Assembly (NCBI RefSeq): GCF_023016265.1
Contig: NZ_CP095412.1
Location: forward strand, 4,402,001 to 4,466,000
Length of the DNA: 64,000 nt
Source of the DNA: Blastococcus sp. PRF04-17
GTDB lineage: Bacteria > Actinomycetota > Actinomycetes > Mycobacteriales > Geodermatophilaceae
Direction of reading: 5' to 3'
In this document: positions 27,251 to 36,428 of the stretch, one piece after another
How positions within the stretch are numbered: position 1 is the first letter of the stretch
Layout: the number at the start of each line of letters is the position of its first letter
Translations under genes and position numbers: made by a program
Notes under the pieces: model-generated
What the model saw: only the letters and a program-made list of their open reading frames with translations
What the model was told of the DNA's origin: nothing
Databases searched by the model: none

Positions 27251-27338
27251 CGGCCTGCAGACACTCGCACACGGAGAACATGGCCCACCGGGACCGTGAC
27301 CGCGACCCCACCCCGGTGGACGTGCGGCACAACGCAAG

Positions 27339-27369
27339 CGGGACGCCGGACGTACCGTCCGGCGTCCCG
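27339..27369. terminator. Hairpin terminator after the M14 peptidase gene
   Basis: A perfect 14-bp stem with a 3-base loop lies 21 bases beyond the stop of the leftward peptidase gene and before plsB. It can end transcription of the peptidase gene. Confidence 0.75.
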
Positions 27370-27389
27370 CCCCTGGTCGCGCCGGAGGC

Positions 27390-29480
27390 TCAGCGCCGCC
27401 CGCAGGCCTTCAGGTCGACCTTCAGCTGCTGCCCGCGGTCGATGACGACCGGCACCCGTTCGAGGACCCGGCCGTCGCGCTCGCAGGTGAGCGTCCAGGA
27501 CTCGACCAGCCCGGGGACGGTCGACGTCTCGGCGACGAACCCTGCGGCGGTCAGCGTCCAGGTCGGCGTCACGGAGGCGAAGTTGATCACCCGCAGGACG
27601 TACGTGCCCTGGTCCGGGTCCTGCAGCAGCGCCCGCTCCTTCTCGCCGACGAAGTTGCCGGAGCTGCCCACCTCGGTGAGCGAGCCGTCGGCGTTCTTCC
27701 GGTACACCTCGAGGTCCATGTCGTCGGGGGTCGGCCAGTCGAGGGTGACCTCGAGCAGGTCGACGTCCCGATCCAGGACGAACTCCTGATCGGTGGACTG
27801 GGTCGGTGCCGTCGTGCCCGTCCAGGACCGCGAGACCGCCGGCTCACCGGAGATCGTCTCGACCTGCCGGTCCATCACGACCGGGCGGGTGGAGGGGTTG
27901 ACGTGCCAGGTGTACCGGCCGTTCGGCCCCACGGTCATCGTCGTGTCGAGGGTGTCCTGGATGGAGCCCTCCCAGGTCGGGCTGGCGAAGGTCTTCTTCA
28001 GCCGCAGCGTGGCGCCGGCCGGCGCCTTGCCGGTGAGCACCGAGTGCGTCTCCGGGTTCACGGCGTTCTCCAGGGCCAGCAGGTACGCCTCCCGGTTCCC
28101 CTTGCCGGCGTGCGGCCCGGCGCCGAGGTACTCGTCGACGACCTCGGGGAACGGCGGGTGGAACTCGTGCGCCCCGATCTCGAACGTGTAGCCGAACCCG
28201 CCGGTCGCGTTGTACGACCAGTCCTCGGTGGAGCCCGTGGTGTCGTAGAGCTCCCAGGCGTGCTGGCTGGTGTACCCGTTCTGCGCGGCCATCGCGTCGC
28301 CGAGCTCCTTGAGCGCCGCCTCGTCGAACGGGTCGCCGAGCGGGATGCCCTCGCTCGGCGGCACCAGGTCGGGGGCGGCGCCGTTCGGGCGGAGGACGAG
28401 GTTGGAGAACGTGTGGTTGGTGATCAGTGTCGTCACGTGCCGGCCGCTCACCAGCTCGCGGATGTTCTGCGTCTCCGGCTCGGAGAACGCCGTGGCGCCG
28501 CGGTAGGTGGGGTCGGCGACCAGGTCGGAGGCGCCCGGCCCGCCCCAGTAGCCGCCGTAGTTGCGGTTCAGGTCGACGCCGGTCCCGAAGCCTCCGGGAC
28601 TGGTGATGCTGCCTGCCCGGCAGGTCCCGTCCGGGGTGTCCTGCCCGTCGACGAGACGGCAGTTCTTGCGCTTGTAGGCGTTGCCGGGCGTGCCGAGCAG
28701 GCTGCCCGTCCCGCCCCGGTCCAGCTCGCGCAGGTCGATCAGCCCGCCGTCGGTGCGGGAGAGCTCGAACCCGTCGACGTTGACGACCGGGACGACGATG
28801 ACGCGGGAACGGTCGACCAGGTCGGTGATCCGGCGGTCGGTGCCGTAGTTCTTCACGAGGTCGACGGCGAACTCCATGGCGTGCTCGCCCGAGGGCCACT
28901 CGCGGGCGTGGTGGAGTCCCAGCATCACGAAGACGGGCAGTCCGCGGTCGGGGCCGGTCACGTCCTTGCCGATCTCGACGCCGTGGATCGGCCGGCCGTC
29001 CAGCGACGGGTGCGGCAGGGCGAACTTCCGCACCAGGTCGGGGTGCTCGGCAGCGAGGGCGGCCATGTCGGCGTCGTAGTCGGCCAGCGTCCGGTAGGCG
29101 TCGCGGCCCGACGGCAGCGGCGAGCTGAGCGTCGCCGCGGCGTAGGCGGCGTTGACCGCGTTGTTCTCCGCCTCGCGGCGGAGCAGGTCGGGGATGCGCA
29201 CGTCGAACCCGAGGCCGGCCGCGGCGAGCGCGGCGACGTCCGCGGGGCTGTGCAGGACCACCTCGACGTAGTCGTGGCCGGCGTGCTCGGTGAGGTCGAG
29301 CCCGAGCGTCTGCAGCAGCCGCTTGTCCTCACGGGTCGGGGTGTCGACGGTGACCAGTTGCGGTCGGAACGCCTCGTCCTCTGCCGCGGCGGGCACCGAG
29401 AGCCCGGCCGTGGTGAGGCCGATCAGGACGGCGGTGCTGAGGCCGCACAGGGTGGCGCGGCGGCGGATGGAAGAAAGCAT
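27390..29480 (-). CDS. Secreted M14 zinc carboxypeptidase
   Basis: 696 residues from ATG at 29480, which has GGAGAGG upstream; an in-frame start at 29555 lacks one. A Sec signal peptide covers about 1-33 (ending VPAAAE). The M14 domain has the zinc motif HHAREW (H-x-x-E), the third ligand in TNHTFSN and the catalytic Glu in GYTFEIGAHEF. A RKNCRLVDGQDTPDGTC insertion with two Cys is typical of actinobacterial zinc carboxypeptidases. The C-terminal 180 residues form a beta domain (DVDLLEVTLDWPTPDDMDLEVY) like pre-peptidase C-terminal domains. It should act outside the cell on peptide C-termini. Confidence 0.88.
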   Translation of the reverse strand: MLSSIRRRATLCGLSTAVLIGLTTAGLSVPAAAEDEAFRPQLVTVDTPTREDKRLLQTLGLDLTEHAGHDYVEVVLHSPADVAALAAAGLGFDVRIPDLLRREAENNAVNAAYAAATLSSPLPSGRDAYRTLADYDADMAALAAEHPDLVRKFALPHPSLDGRPIHGVEIGKDVTGPDRGLPVFVMLGLHHAREWPSGEHAMEFAVDLVKNYGTDRRITDLVDRSRVIVVPVVNVDGFELSRTDGGLIDLRELDRGGTGSLLGTPGNAYKRKNCRLVDGQDTPDGTCRAGSITSPGGFGTGVDLNRNYGGYWGGPGASDLVADPTYRGATAFSEPETQNIRELVSGRHVTTLITNHTFSNLVLRPNGAAPDLVPPSEGIPLGDPFDEAALKELGDAMAAQNGYTSQHAWELYDTTGSTEDWSYNATGGFGYTFEIGAHEFHPPFPEVVDEYLGAGPHAGKGNREAYLLALENAVNPETHSVLTGKAPAGATLRLKKTFASPTWEGSIQDTLDTTMTVGPNGRYTWHVNPSTRPVVMDRQVETISGEPAVSRSWTGTTAPTQSTDQEFVLDRDVDLLEVTLDWPTPDDMDLEVYRKNADGSLTEVGSSGNFVGEKERALLQDPDQGTYVLRVINFASVTPTWTLTAAGFVAETSTVPGLVESWTLTCERDGRVLERVPVVIDRGQQLKVDLKACGRR

Positions 29481-29621
29481 CGGGTGCCTCTCCGGTCTCG
29501 GCGGCGGGTTCGCTCGTTGCCGGGAGAACGAGCGCACCGCCGCGAGGTCACGCAATTCCTACTGATCGGTAGGACGCCGGTCGCGGTGGACAACGGGGGA
29601 GGACGGCGCGACCCTCTGGCC

Positions 29622-29789
29622 ATGAGCGAGAGCCCGTACGCCATCCCGGAGGAGCAGCTGGTCAGGACGGCGCGGGTGCCGGTCGCCGAGCAGGTCGAGA
29701 TCCAGGCCGAGCCCCGCCCGGACGCCTCGGTGTGGGAGGGGCCGAACCCGTACGGGGACGGCGCCGGCGGGGACGTCGACGGTGACTGA
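29622..29789 (+). CDS. Small unknown 55-residue protein
   Basis: ATG at 29622 with GGGGAGGA about 20 bases upstream. The peptide (SESPYAIPEEQLVRTARV then EQVEIQAEPRPD) is Pro/Glu-rich and probably disordered. It overlaps the start of the DUF1801-like gene by eight bases, which argues for translation coupling. No family recognised. Confidence 0.55.
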   Translation: MSESPYAIPEEQLVRTARVPVAEQVEIQAEPRPDASVWEGPNPYGDGAGGDVDGD

Positions 29790-30168
29790 GGACGACCACC
29801 GGTTCGCCGAGCTGCTGGCCGCCGTCTCCCCGGAGGTGGCCGCGCTCGTCCGCGCCGCCGACGACCTCGTCCGCCGCACCGATCCCGCGGTCGTGCGGGT
29901 CGTCTGGGCGCACCAGCGGACCGTCGGCTACGGGGTCGGCCCGAAGAAGATGTCGGAGCACTACGCCTACCTCGCGGCGCACCCGAAGCACCTCAACCTG
30001 GGGTGCAACTACGGCGCGCACCTCGACGACGGTGGTCTGCTCGGAGGAACGGGCACGAACATGCGGAAGATGACCGTCCGCACCGTCGAGGACCTCGAGG
30101 ACCCCCGGCTCGTACCCCTGTTGCGCGCCGCTCGGGAGGAACGGCTCACCGCGCTCGGGCGGAGCTGA
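29782..30168 (+). CDS. DUF1801-like (YdhG fold) protein
   Basis: 128 residues, GTG at 29782. The sequence VVWAHQRTVGYGVGPKKMSEHYAYL and the LNLGCNYGAHLDDGGLLGGTGTNMRK segment match the small DUF1801-type proteins of actinobacteria, an iron-chaperone-like fold of unknown function. It overlaps the 55-residue gene by eight bases. Confidence 0.75.
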   Translation: MTEDDHRFAELLAAVSPEVAALVRAADDLVRRTDPAVVRVVWAHQRTVGYGVGPKKMSEHYAYLAAHPKHLNLGCNYGAHLDDGGLLGGTGTNMRKMTVRTVEDLEDPRLVPLLRAAREERLTALGRS

Positions 30169-30177
30169 GGCCGGTCG

Positions 30178-30345
30178 TCAGCGCGGCGGCAGCGCCTTGG
30201 TCTCGCGCTTGTTCCAGCCGATCGCGGCTGTCGCGACGAAGAAGAGCAGGCCCACGACCGTCAGCCAGAACAGACCCTTGACGACCGCGCCGACCACGGA
30301 GATCACCAGCCAGACGACGAGCAGCAGTCCGAGGAAGCGCAGCAC
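30178..30345 (-). CDS. Small two-helix membrane protein
   Basis: 55 residues from GTG at 30345 with a strong AAGGAGG site (an upstream start at 30399 would include the site itself). Two transmembrane helices (LLVVWLVISVVGAVV and LFWLTVVGLLFFVATAAIGW) end in a basic tail (NKRETKALPPR). Probably an inner-membrane protein of unknown role. Confidence 0.75.
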   Translation of the reverse strand: MLRFLGLLLVVWLVISVVGAVVKGLFWLTVVGLLFFVATAAIGWNKRETKALPPR

Positions 30346-30462
30346 GGGTACCTCCTTGTCGGCGGGCGGTCGACCCCAGCGTAGGCCGCCCGCCGCCACG
30401 GAGATCAGCAGCCGACGCCGGGGATCAGCGGCCCGAGGGCGTCGAACCCCTCCCCGTCCCGG

Positions 30463-30954
30463 TCACCGGCGCATCCGGATCCCGGTGTCGAAGCGGGCAG
30501 GTGCGTCCAGGCCCGCGTCGGGGGAGACGCCCACGCCGAGCCGGGAGACCAGTTCGCCGCCGAGCCAGCCCGTGGCCACCGCCAGGAGCGCGCCGGCCAG
30601 GGACAGAAGGAAGGCGAGCGTGGTCGGCGCGTACCCGGGCTCGGCGCCGCGCAGCAGCCAGCTGACCGCGAACAGGACGACGACCACGACGATGCCGATG
30701 CCGTGGAGCGCGCCGATCCGGCGGGCACGGCTGCCGGTCGGGATGGCCAGGTAGTCGATCGCGCCGAAGACCGCTGCGAGCAGCCCGCTGAGCACCCCGG
30801 CGGCGATCATGTAGTAACCGGCGACCGAGAAGTCGTCGTTGTCGGTCAGCAGGCGCAGCACGTCGAACACGACCGCCGTGGCCAGCAGGCCCAGCGGGAA
30901 GACGATCAGCTGCTGGTGGATCGGGTGACCGGCGGCCTTCGCGGAGCTCTCCAT
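30463..30954 (-). CDS. DUF2231 membrane protein
   Basis: 163 residues from ATG at 30954 preceded by GAGGAGGAG. The start GHPIHQQLIVFPLGLLATAVVFD is the DUF2231 signature (H-P motifs before the first helix); four transmembrane helices follow. Function unknown. It is divergent from the aldo-keto reductase gene. Confidence 0.85.
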   Translation of the reverse strand: MESSAKAAGHPIHQQLIVFPLGLLATAVVFDVLRLLTDNDDFSVAGYYMIAAGVLSGLLAAVFGAIDYLAIPTGSRARRIGALHGIGIVVVVVLFAVSWLLRGAEPGYAPTTLAFLLSLAGALLAVATGWLGGELVSRLGVGVSPDAGLDAPARFDTGIRMRR

Positions 30955-30994
30955 GTCTCCTCCTCGTCGAGGAACGGGTGGCATCTGTACCACC

Positions 30995-31004
30995 AACATA
31001 TGTT
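30995..31004. promoter_or_regulatory. AT-rich palindrome between divergent genes
   Basis: AACATATGTT is a perfect 10-bp palindrome in an otherwise G/C-rich stretch, extendable to ACCAACATATGTTTGT. It lies 41 bp before the DUF2231 start and 88 bp before the aldo-keto reductase start and may be an operator or a shared -10 region. Confidence 0.4.
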
Positions 31005-31091
31005 TGTCATACACCTGGTTGCGGCTCGGCGAAACCCGAGGCATCCCGCCCTGCGAGGGCAGTGGGTGGCCGGGTCCTGCAGGATCGCCCC

Positions 31092-32123
31092 ATGGGTTAC
31101 CGCGCGGCCGACGACCGCTACGACTCGATGACCTACCGGCGGTGCGGGCGCAGCGGCCTGGACCTGCCCGCCATCAGCCTCGGCCTCTGGCACAACTTCG
31201 GGGACGACGTCCCGTTCGACCGGCAGCGCGACATCCTGCGGCGGGCCTTCGTCCTCGGCGTCACGCACTTCGACCTGGCGAACAACTACGGCCCGCCGTA
31301 CGGCTCGGCCGAGACCAACTTCGGGCGCCACCTGGCCGACGACTTCGGCCCGTACCGCGACGAGCTCGTGATCTCGACCAAGGCCGGCTACGACATGTGG
31401 CCCGGCCCCTACGGGCAGGGCGGCGGGGGCCGCAAGTACGTGCTGTCGAGCCTCGACCAGTCGCTGGCGCGGATGGGCCTGGACTACGTCGACATCTTCT
31501 ACTCGCACCGCCCCGACCCGACGACGCCGCTCGAGGAGACGATGGGGGCGCTGCACTCCGCCGTCCAGGCGGGCAAGGCGCTCTACGTCGGCATCTCGTC
31601 CTACTCGCCGCAGGACACCGCGAAGGCGGCCGCGATCCTCACCGACCTCGGGACGCCGCTGCTCATCCACCAGCCGTCGTACTCGATGCTCAACCGCTGG
31701 ATCGAGACCGAGGGGCTGCTGGACACCCTCGAGGAGGTGGGCGCCGGCTGCATCGCGTTCTCGCCGCTCGCCCAGGGGATGCTCACGGCCAAGTACCTCG
31801 ACGGGGTCCCCGAGGGTTCGCGGGCCAGCCAGGGCAAGTCGCTGTCGACCGAGCTCCTCACCGAGGAGGCGCTCCGTCGCATCCGCACGCTCGACGACAT
31901 CGCGCAGAACCGCGGCCAGAGCCTGGCGCAGATGGCGCTGGCCTGGGCGCTGCGCGATCCGCGGATGACCACGGTGCTGATCGGTGCCAGCAGCGTCTCC
32001 CAGCTCGAGCAGAACGTCGGCGCGCTGGGCAATCTGTCGTTCGACGACGACGAGCTGCGGGCCATCGACGAGCACGCCGTCGACAGCGGCATCGACCTGT
32101 GGGAAGCACCCCGGACCGCCTGA
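31092..32123 (+). CDS. yghZ: Aldo-keto reductase, YghZ/Gpr type
   Basis: 343 residues, ATG at 31092. Very close in pattern to E. coli YghZ (L-glyceraldehyde-3-phosphate reductase): YRRCGRSGLDLPAISLGLWHNFG at the N-terminus, DLANNYGPP with the catalytic Tyr, ISTKAGYDMWPGPYG with the Lys, FYSHRPD, and IGASSVSQLEQNV for NADPH binding. It should reduce small aldehydes such as L-glyceraldehyde-3-phosphate or methylglyoxal. The lipase-like gene follows 14 bp on. Confidence 0.9.
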   Translation: MGYRAADDRYDSMTYRRCGRSGLDLPAISLGLWHNFGDDVPFDRQRDILRRAFVLGVTHFDLANNYGPPYGSAETNFGRHLADDFGPYRDELVISTKAGYDMWPGPYGQGGGGRKYVLSSLDQSLARMGLDYVDIFYSHRPDPTTPLEETMGALHSAVQAGKALYVGISSYSPQDTAKAAAILTDLGTPLLIHQPSYSMLNRWIETEGLLDTLEEVGAGCIAFSPLAQGMLTAKYLDGVPEGSRASQGKSLSTELLTEEALRRIRTLDDIAQNRGQSLAQMALAWALRDPRMTTVLIGASSVSQLEQNVGALGNLSFDDDELRAIDEHAVDSGIDLWEAPRTA

Positions 32124-32137
32124 CACGAGGGGATCGC

Positions 32138-33397
32138 ATGCGAACGGACGAGGTCGCCGGCGTCGCTCGCCTGGCCGGGACGGCACTGCGCGGCGGAACC
32201 CGGCGCATCGCCGAGCTGCACCAGGGCATCGCCGACCGGGCTTTCGCCGCGGTCGGGCCGGTGGCGCAGCCGGTGAAGGTGGTCCACGACGCGGTCGCCG
32301 CGCTGAGCTACGCGGGCGTCCGGACCGGCCTGGGCGCGGGGGCGTGGGCGGCCGGCACGGCGGCGGCGCTGCGGGCCGATGGCACCGACCTCGACGCGGT
32401 CCGCGCCGGGCGGGTCGCCCAGGCGATCCTCAACGGGGCGCACGGCGACCTGCTGCGCAGCGAGGCGCCGTCCCTCGCGCTGGACATGACCGTCCGGGTC
32501 GCCGGCCGGGCCGTCCCGGTCGAGCGCGACGCGCTGCGTGCGGCCTTCCCCGACGGCACGGACCGGATCGCGGTCTTCGTCCACGGTCTCACCGAGACCG
32601 AGGCGTCCTGGTGCTACGGGGCCGGGCGCCGCGGCGAGCCGGGCAGCACGTTCGGCGCCCGGCTGCGGGCGGACCTGGGCCTGACGCCGGTGTACCTCCG
32701 CTACAACACGGGGCTGCACATCTCCGACAACGGCCGGGCCCTCGACGACCTGCTGGCCGCACTGGTCGACGCCTGGCCGGTCGACGTCGCCGACGTCGTC
32801 CTGATCGGACACTCCATGGGCGGGCTGGTGGCCCGCAGCGCCCTGCACCGGGCGGGTGGCGGCACCGAGGAGGCCCACGGCTGGACGCGCCTGGTCCGGG
32901 ACACCGTCACCCTCGGGACACCGCACCTCGGCGCACCGCTCGAGCGGGCCGTCCACCGCCTCGCCGGCCGGCTCGCACGGCTGCCGGAGACCCGTCCGCT
33001 CGCCCGCCTGCTGAGCCTGCGCAGCGTCGGCATCAAGGACCTCCGTCGCGGAACGCTCGTGGAGGGCGACTGGACCGACCGGGACCTCGACGCGCTGACC
33101 CCCGGGCCGCACACCTCCGTGCCGCTGCACGACGGCGCTCGGCACTTCGTCGTCCTGGCGACGCTGAGCCGCAACCCGTCCGGCCGGCTGGCCGACCTCC
33201 TCGGCGACCTGCTCGTGCCGCCGCGCAGCGCCTGCGGCGACACGGGGGACGACGACCGGCTGGCCTTCCCGCCCGACCACGTGCACCGCCTCGGCGGCCT
33301 CAACCACTTCGACCTGCTCAACCACCCGCGCGTCTACGAGCGGATCCGCGCCTGGCTGGTCGACCGGCCGGAGGGCCCGCGCCCCGCGCAGCCGTGA
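32138..33397 (+). CDS. Alpha/beta hydrolase, lipase/PGAP1-like
   Basis: 419 residues, ATG at 32138 with GAGGGG upstream. The first 130 residues are helical. The hydrolase fold begins with IAVFVHGLTETEASW (oxyanion hole) and has the nucleophile elbow GHSMGGLV, then TLGTPHLGAP as in lipases and a late His in GGLNHFDLL. It should cleave an ester, perhaps of lipids; lipid-related genes follow and precede it. Substrate unknown. Confidence 0.82.
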   Translation: MRTDEVAGVARLAGTALRGGTRRIAELHQGIADRAFAAVGPVAQPVKVVHDAVAALSYAGVRTGLGAGAWAAGTAAALRADGTDLDAVRAGRVAQAILNGAHGDLLRSEAPSLALDMTVRVAGRAVPVERDALRAAFPDGTDRIAVFVHGLTETEASWCYGAGRRGEPGSTFGARLRADLGLTPVYLRYNTGLHISDNGRALDDLLAALVDAWPVDVADVVLIGHSMGGLVARSALHRAGGGTEEAHGWTRLVRDTVTLGTPHLGAPLERAVHRLAGRLARLPETRPLARLLSLRSVGIKDLRRGTLVEGDWTDRDLDALTPGPHTSVPLHDGARHFVVLATLSRNPSGRLADLLGDLLVPPRSACGDTGDDDRLAFPPDHVHRLGGLNHFDLLNHPRVYERIRAWLVDRPEGPRPAQP

Positions 33398-33490
33398 TCG
33401 GGAACGGATCCGTCCGTGCGCCGGGCGGAACCTCGGGTGATCCTCGGCGTTGATCTTCTCGACGACGATGGAACGAGGTGGCAGGGCACC

Positions 33491-34369
33491 GTGGCCGACA
33501 CTGCCGAGCAGGAGCAGAACATCCTCCGGCGGCTCATCGAGTGGCGGGTGGGGGCCGCGATGGAGCCGCACCCGCCGAACGAGACGCTGCTCAAGCTCCA
33601 GCAGCCCGTCACCGACCTGCTCGACAAGTACTGGTTCCGGCTCGACATCAGCGGCTTCGAGCGCGTGCCCGACCGGACGTGCCTGGTGGTCGGCGTCCAC
33701 TCCGGCGGCGCGCTCACGATGGACGCCTGGACGCTGGTCAACGCCTGGCAGCGGCACTTCGAGGGCAAGCGGCCGCTGCACGGCACAGCGCACGACGTCC
33801 TCATGGCCAGCCCGGGGCTCGGTGACTGGTTCCGGGCGATGGGCGTGCTCGCGGCCAATCCGAAGAGCGTCGGCGCGGCGCTGGCCCGCGGCGAGGACGT
33901 CGCCGTGTGGCCCGGCGGGGAGGTCGACGCCATGCGCAGCTGGCGCAAGCGCGACGTGGCGGTGCTCGGCGGTCGCACCGGATTCGTGAAGCAGGCGATC
34001 CGGTCCGGCGTGCCGATCCTGCCGGTGGCCACGGTCGGCGGCCACGACACGGTCTTCGTGATCTCGGAGGGCAAGTGGCTGGCCAACGCGCTGGACAAGG
34101 TCCTCGGGCTGAAGAAGACGCTGCGCGGGGCCAACCTGCCGATCATCGCCGGCTTCCCGTTCCCGATCGCGATCGAGGTGCTGCCCGCACACGTGCCCCT
34201 GCCGGCGAAGATCCGCACCGAGCTGCTCGACCCCATCGAGGTCGACGACGACCCAGAGCGCGCCGAGGACACGGCGTACGTCCAGAAGATCTACGAGCAG
34301 GTGCGGTCGGAGATCCAGGCCGGGATGGACCGCCTGGCCGCGCAGCGGAAGCTGCCGGTGCTGGGGTGA
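33491..34369 (+). CDS. Lysophospholipid acyltransferase-like protein
   Basis: 292 residues from GTG at 33491 (VADTAEQEQN); a start at 33416 would add 25 residues. The LPLAT fold is suggested by VVGVHSGGALTMDAW in the position of HX4D (H-S-G-G-A-L, imperfect), VAVWPGGEVDAMRSW in place of the PEGTRS block, and VPILPVATVGGHDTVF. It belongs to the diacylglycerol-acyltransferase-like group often annotated as 1-acyl-sn-glycerol-3-phosphate acyltransferase in actinobacteria. The acceptor is unknown. Confidence 0.75.
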   Translation: MADTAEQEQNILRRLIEWRVGAAMEPHPPNETLLKLQQPVTDLLDKYWFRLDISGFERVPDRTCLVVGVHSGGALTMDAWTLVNAWQRHFEGKRPLHGTAHDVLMASPGLGDWFRAMGVLAANPKSVGAALARGEDVAVWPGGEVDAMRSWRKRDVAVLGGRTGFVKQAIRSGVPILPVATVGGHDTVFVISEGKWLANALDKVLGLKKTLRGANLPIIAGFPFPIAIEVLPAHVPLPAKIRTELLDPIEVDDDPERAEDTAYVQKIYEQVRSEIQAGMDRLAAQRKLPVLG

Positions 34370-34448
34370 TCGCCGGGTCGACGGCGCCGGTGATCGTTTG
34401 GCAGGCTGGTCGTCTGACCTGCGAGGGAGCCGGACAGGGAGTGCGCGG

Positions 34449-35015
34449 ATGACGACGACCGAGGGACTGCGGGCCGAGCGCTGGCTGGCCGAGCACCGGG
34501 ACGGCGCCGCCGCCGCCGACGCGCTGGAGTTCTTCGACTCGCTGCCCGCGGTGGCGCTGGGCGAGCTGACCGGCCGGTGGCGGGGCAGCGGCCTGCACAC
34601 CGGGTCGCGGCTGGACGGGCTGCTGGAGGCCTACGGCTGGTACGGCAAGGAGTTCTCGGGCGTGGAGTCGGTGCACCCGCTGCTGTTCCGCACCCGGAGC
34701 GGGCAGCCGCGCCCCGTGGACCCGGCCATGATCCCGCTGCGGCTGCTGCGCGACTACGCGGCACTGGCCAAGCTCCGGTTCGTCGCGACGGCGTTCGGGG
34801 GCGTCCGGCCGCTGCTCCACACGAACCGGCCGACCGCCCGGCTGCGCACGATCGAGCACCGGGGGGTGCGGACCGCGGCGATGATCTACGACGCGCTGCC
34901 GATCATCGACGTCTTCCGGCGGGCGGGCGACGACGTCCTGCTGGGGGCGATGGACATGCGCGGGCTGCCGGAGCCGTTCTTCTTCGTGCTGCACCGGGAC
35001 GGCCCGGTCGGCTGA
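34449..35015 (+). CDS. DUF4334 (GXWXG domain) protein
   Basis: 188 residues, ATG at 34449. The GXWXG block is present as LGELTGRWRGSGLHTGSRLDGLLEAYGWYGKEF (about 38-70), followed by the DUF4334 part ending DIFRR/DVLLGAMDMRGLPEPFFFVLHR. Function unknown. It is followed by a terminator hairpin. Confidence 0.85.
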   Translation: MTTTEGLRAERWLAEHRDGAAAADALEFFDSLPAVALGELTGRWRGSGLHTGSRLDGLLEAYGWYGKEFSGVESVHPLLFRTRSGQPRPVDPAMIPLRLLRDYAALAKLRFVATAFGGVRPLLHTNRPTARLRTIEHRGVRTAAMIYDALPIIDVFRRAGDDVLLGAMDMRGLPEPFFFVLHRDGPVG

Positions 35016-35043
35016 CCGACGGAGGGCCGCGCCGCCGAGGGGG

Positions 35044-35078
35044 CTCCTGGCCGCCGGGAACCATCCAGCGGCCAGGAG
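35044..35078. terminator. Hairpin between converging genes
   Basis: A perfect 11-bp G/C stem (35044-35054 with 35068-35078) around a 13-base loop. It lies between the rightward DUF4334 gene and the leftward 91-residue gene and can serve both. Confidence 0.65.
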
Positions 35079-35096
35079 ACGTGCCGGGAGCCCGCC

Positions 35097-35372
35097 TCAG
35101 ACGCCCGCCACGGAACGCTCGGCGACGGGGTGCTCGGCCACGGGGTGCTCGGCCATGACGGTGTCGCTGAACTGATCCGCGTGCCAGCGGGCGGCGTCGT
35201 GCGCCATGCCCTGGGCGTTGAGGAAGTGACCCCGCGCGATGTGCGCGTGGTGGGCGGCCTGGACGTGCTCACCCCGCGCGGAGTGCGTCGCGGCCTCCCG
35301 GTAGTGGCGGACCGCCCGCTCGAGCTCGTCGGCGGCCCTCGTGTACTGGTCCTGGGACAGGTCCTGGGTCAT
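35097..35372 (-). CDS. Small His/Ala-rich helical protein
   Basis: 91 residues, ATG at 35372. Two to three helices with many His (HVQAAHHAHIARGHFLNAQ), and a repetitive tail (AEHPVAEHPVAERSVAG). It may bind metal through the His cluster, but no family is recognised. Confidence 0.6.
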   Translation of the reverse strand: MTQDLSQDQYTRAADELERAVRHYREAATHSARGEHVQAAHHAHIARGHFLNAQGMAHDAARWHADQFSDTVMAEHPVAEHPVAERSVAGV

Positions 35373-35520
35373 TCGTCCACACCTTCCAGTCGCTCGCCCC
35401 GGCGGGGCGGGAGGCCCGACGCTATGAGCGGCCGACGAGCGAGGGCAGGGGCAGACTGCACAGACCGGACGACCGCTTCTGTGCGCACTGTCGATGAGAC
35501 CGGTGCGCGGCAGGGAGCGG

Positions 35521-36270
35521 TCACCGCCGGCGGAAGGCCGTGGCGCCGAGGAGCACCACGGCGCCCAGCGCGACCAGCTGCAGCACCGGTGCCGCCATGG
35601 GCAGGAGGACCAGGAGCCCAGCGCCGGCCGCCGCCCCGGCGACGAGCCCGACGAGGATCTCGATGCTGTGCCGGACCTCGCGGACGCCGCGACCTGTCGC
35701 CAGTCGCATCACGACCGTGGTGAGGGTGCCGGTCAGGTAGGTCGTGGACATGCCGCTGACGCCGAAGCGCTGGACCGTGCTGCTCTGGATCCCGAGCGCG
35801 GCGGCCAGCGCGAACAGCAGGAGCAACGCGACCACCGTCCCCGGTCGTGCGCCCGTGAGCCACCAGCCCACGGCGTAGCCGATCAGCAGGACCAGTTCGA
35901 CGGAGAGGGCCAGCGTCACCGGCCGGGGCCAGACCCGGTCACCGGGCGTCGGCAGTCCGGCCAGTCGGGCGCCCAGGGCCGCGCCGGCGCAGAACGCGAC
36001 GATGGCACCTCCCGACGCGATCGCGAGCTCCCCGTCCGCGGTGCTGGCGGAGACGCCCAGGATGACCAGGTTCCCGGTCATGACGCTGGTGAAGGCGCCG
36101 CCGAGAGCCATGAGGCCGATGGCGTCGGTGGCGCCGCTGACGACGGCGAGGGTGACCACGAGCGACTGGCGCAGGCGCAGCGCTCGCCGGTGGTGGCGGT
36201 CCTCCGTCGCGCCCGGTCCGGCGGTCGGTGCGGTCGTGGCGGCGGGAGGAGGGGCAGGGGGGCCAGGCAC
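35521..36270 (-). CDS. DUF1275 (YoaK-family) membrane protein
   Basis: 249 residues, GTG at 36270. Six transmembrane helices with the family markers SGATDAIGLMALGGAFTSVMTGNLV, AGAALGARLAG and GVSGMSTTYLTGTLTTVV. Role unknown. It is divergent from the oxygenase operon, with the TGCACA-N17-TGTGCA site 46 bp before its start, so it may also be controlled from there. Confidence 0.85.
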   Translation of the reverse strand: MPGPPAPPPAATTAPTAGPGATEDRHHRRALRLRQSLVVTLAVVSGATDAIGLMALGGAFTSVMTGNLVILGVSASTADGELAIASGGAIVAFCAGAALGARLAGLPTPGDRVWPRPVTLALSVELVLLIGYAVGWWLTGARPGTVVALLLLFALAAALGIQSSTVQRFGVSGMSTTYLTGTLTTVVMRLATGRGVREVRHSIEILVGLVAGAAAGAGLLVLLPMAAPVLQLVALGAVVLLGATAFRRR

Positions 36271-36315
36271 GCTTGCAGGATCCCTGCCGGCCTGTCCGGA
36301 CAGCGCTGGTCCATG

Positions 36316-36344
36316 TGCACACGCAATTGCAGCGAACGTGTGCA
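36316..36344. promoter_or_regulatory. Putative operator TGCACA-N17-TGTGCA (oxygenase operon)
   Basis: TGCACA at 36316-36321 and TGTGCA at 36339-36344, separated by 17 bases; the inverted repeat extends to 8 bp (TGCACACG/CGTGTGCA). The same hexamers with the same spacing occur at 46809-46837 before the permease gene. It is 85 bp before the ATG of the oxygenase-like gene. The likely binder is the PucR-type regulator of this cluster. Confidence 0.6.
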
Positions 36345-36428
36345 GGATGACCGTCGGGCAGGCCGGAGTGACGCACCTAACTTGGACGCCACAAGCCCCA
36401 GCCCACGCGTCACCAGGGAAGGCCCTCC

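Noticed and set aside
31601-34600. 999-codon leftward open frame
   Set aside because: It runs opposite the aldo-keto reductase, hydrolase and acyltransferase genes, all of which have recognisable motifs; low-complexity translation.
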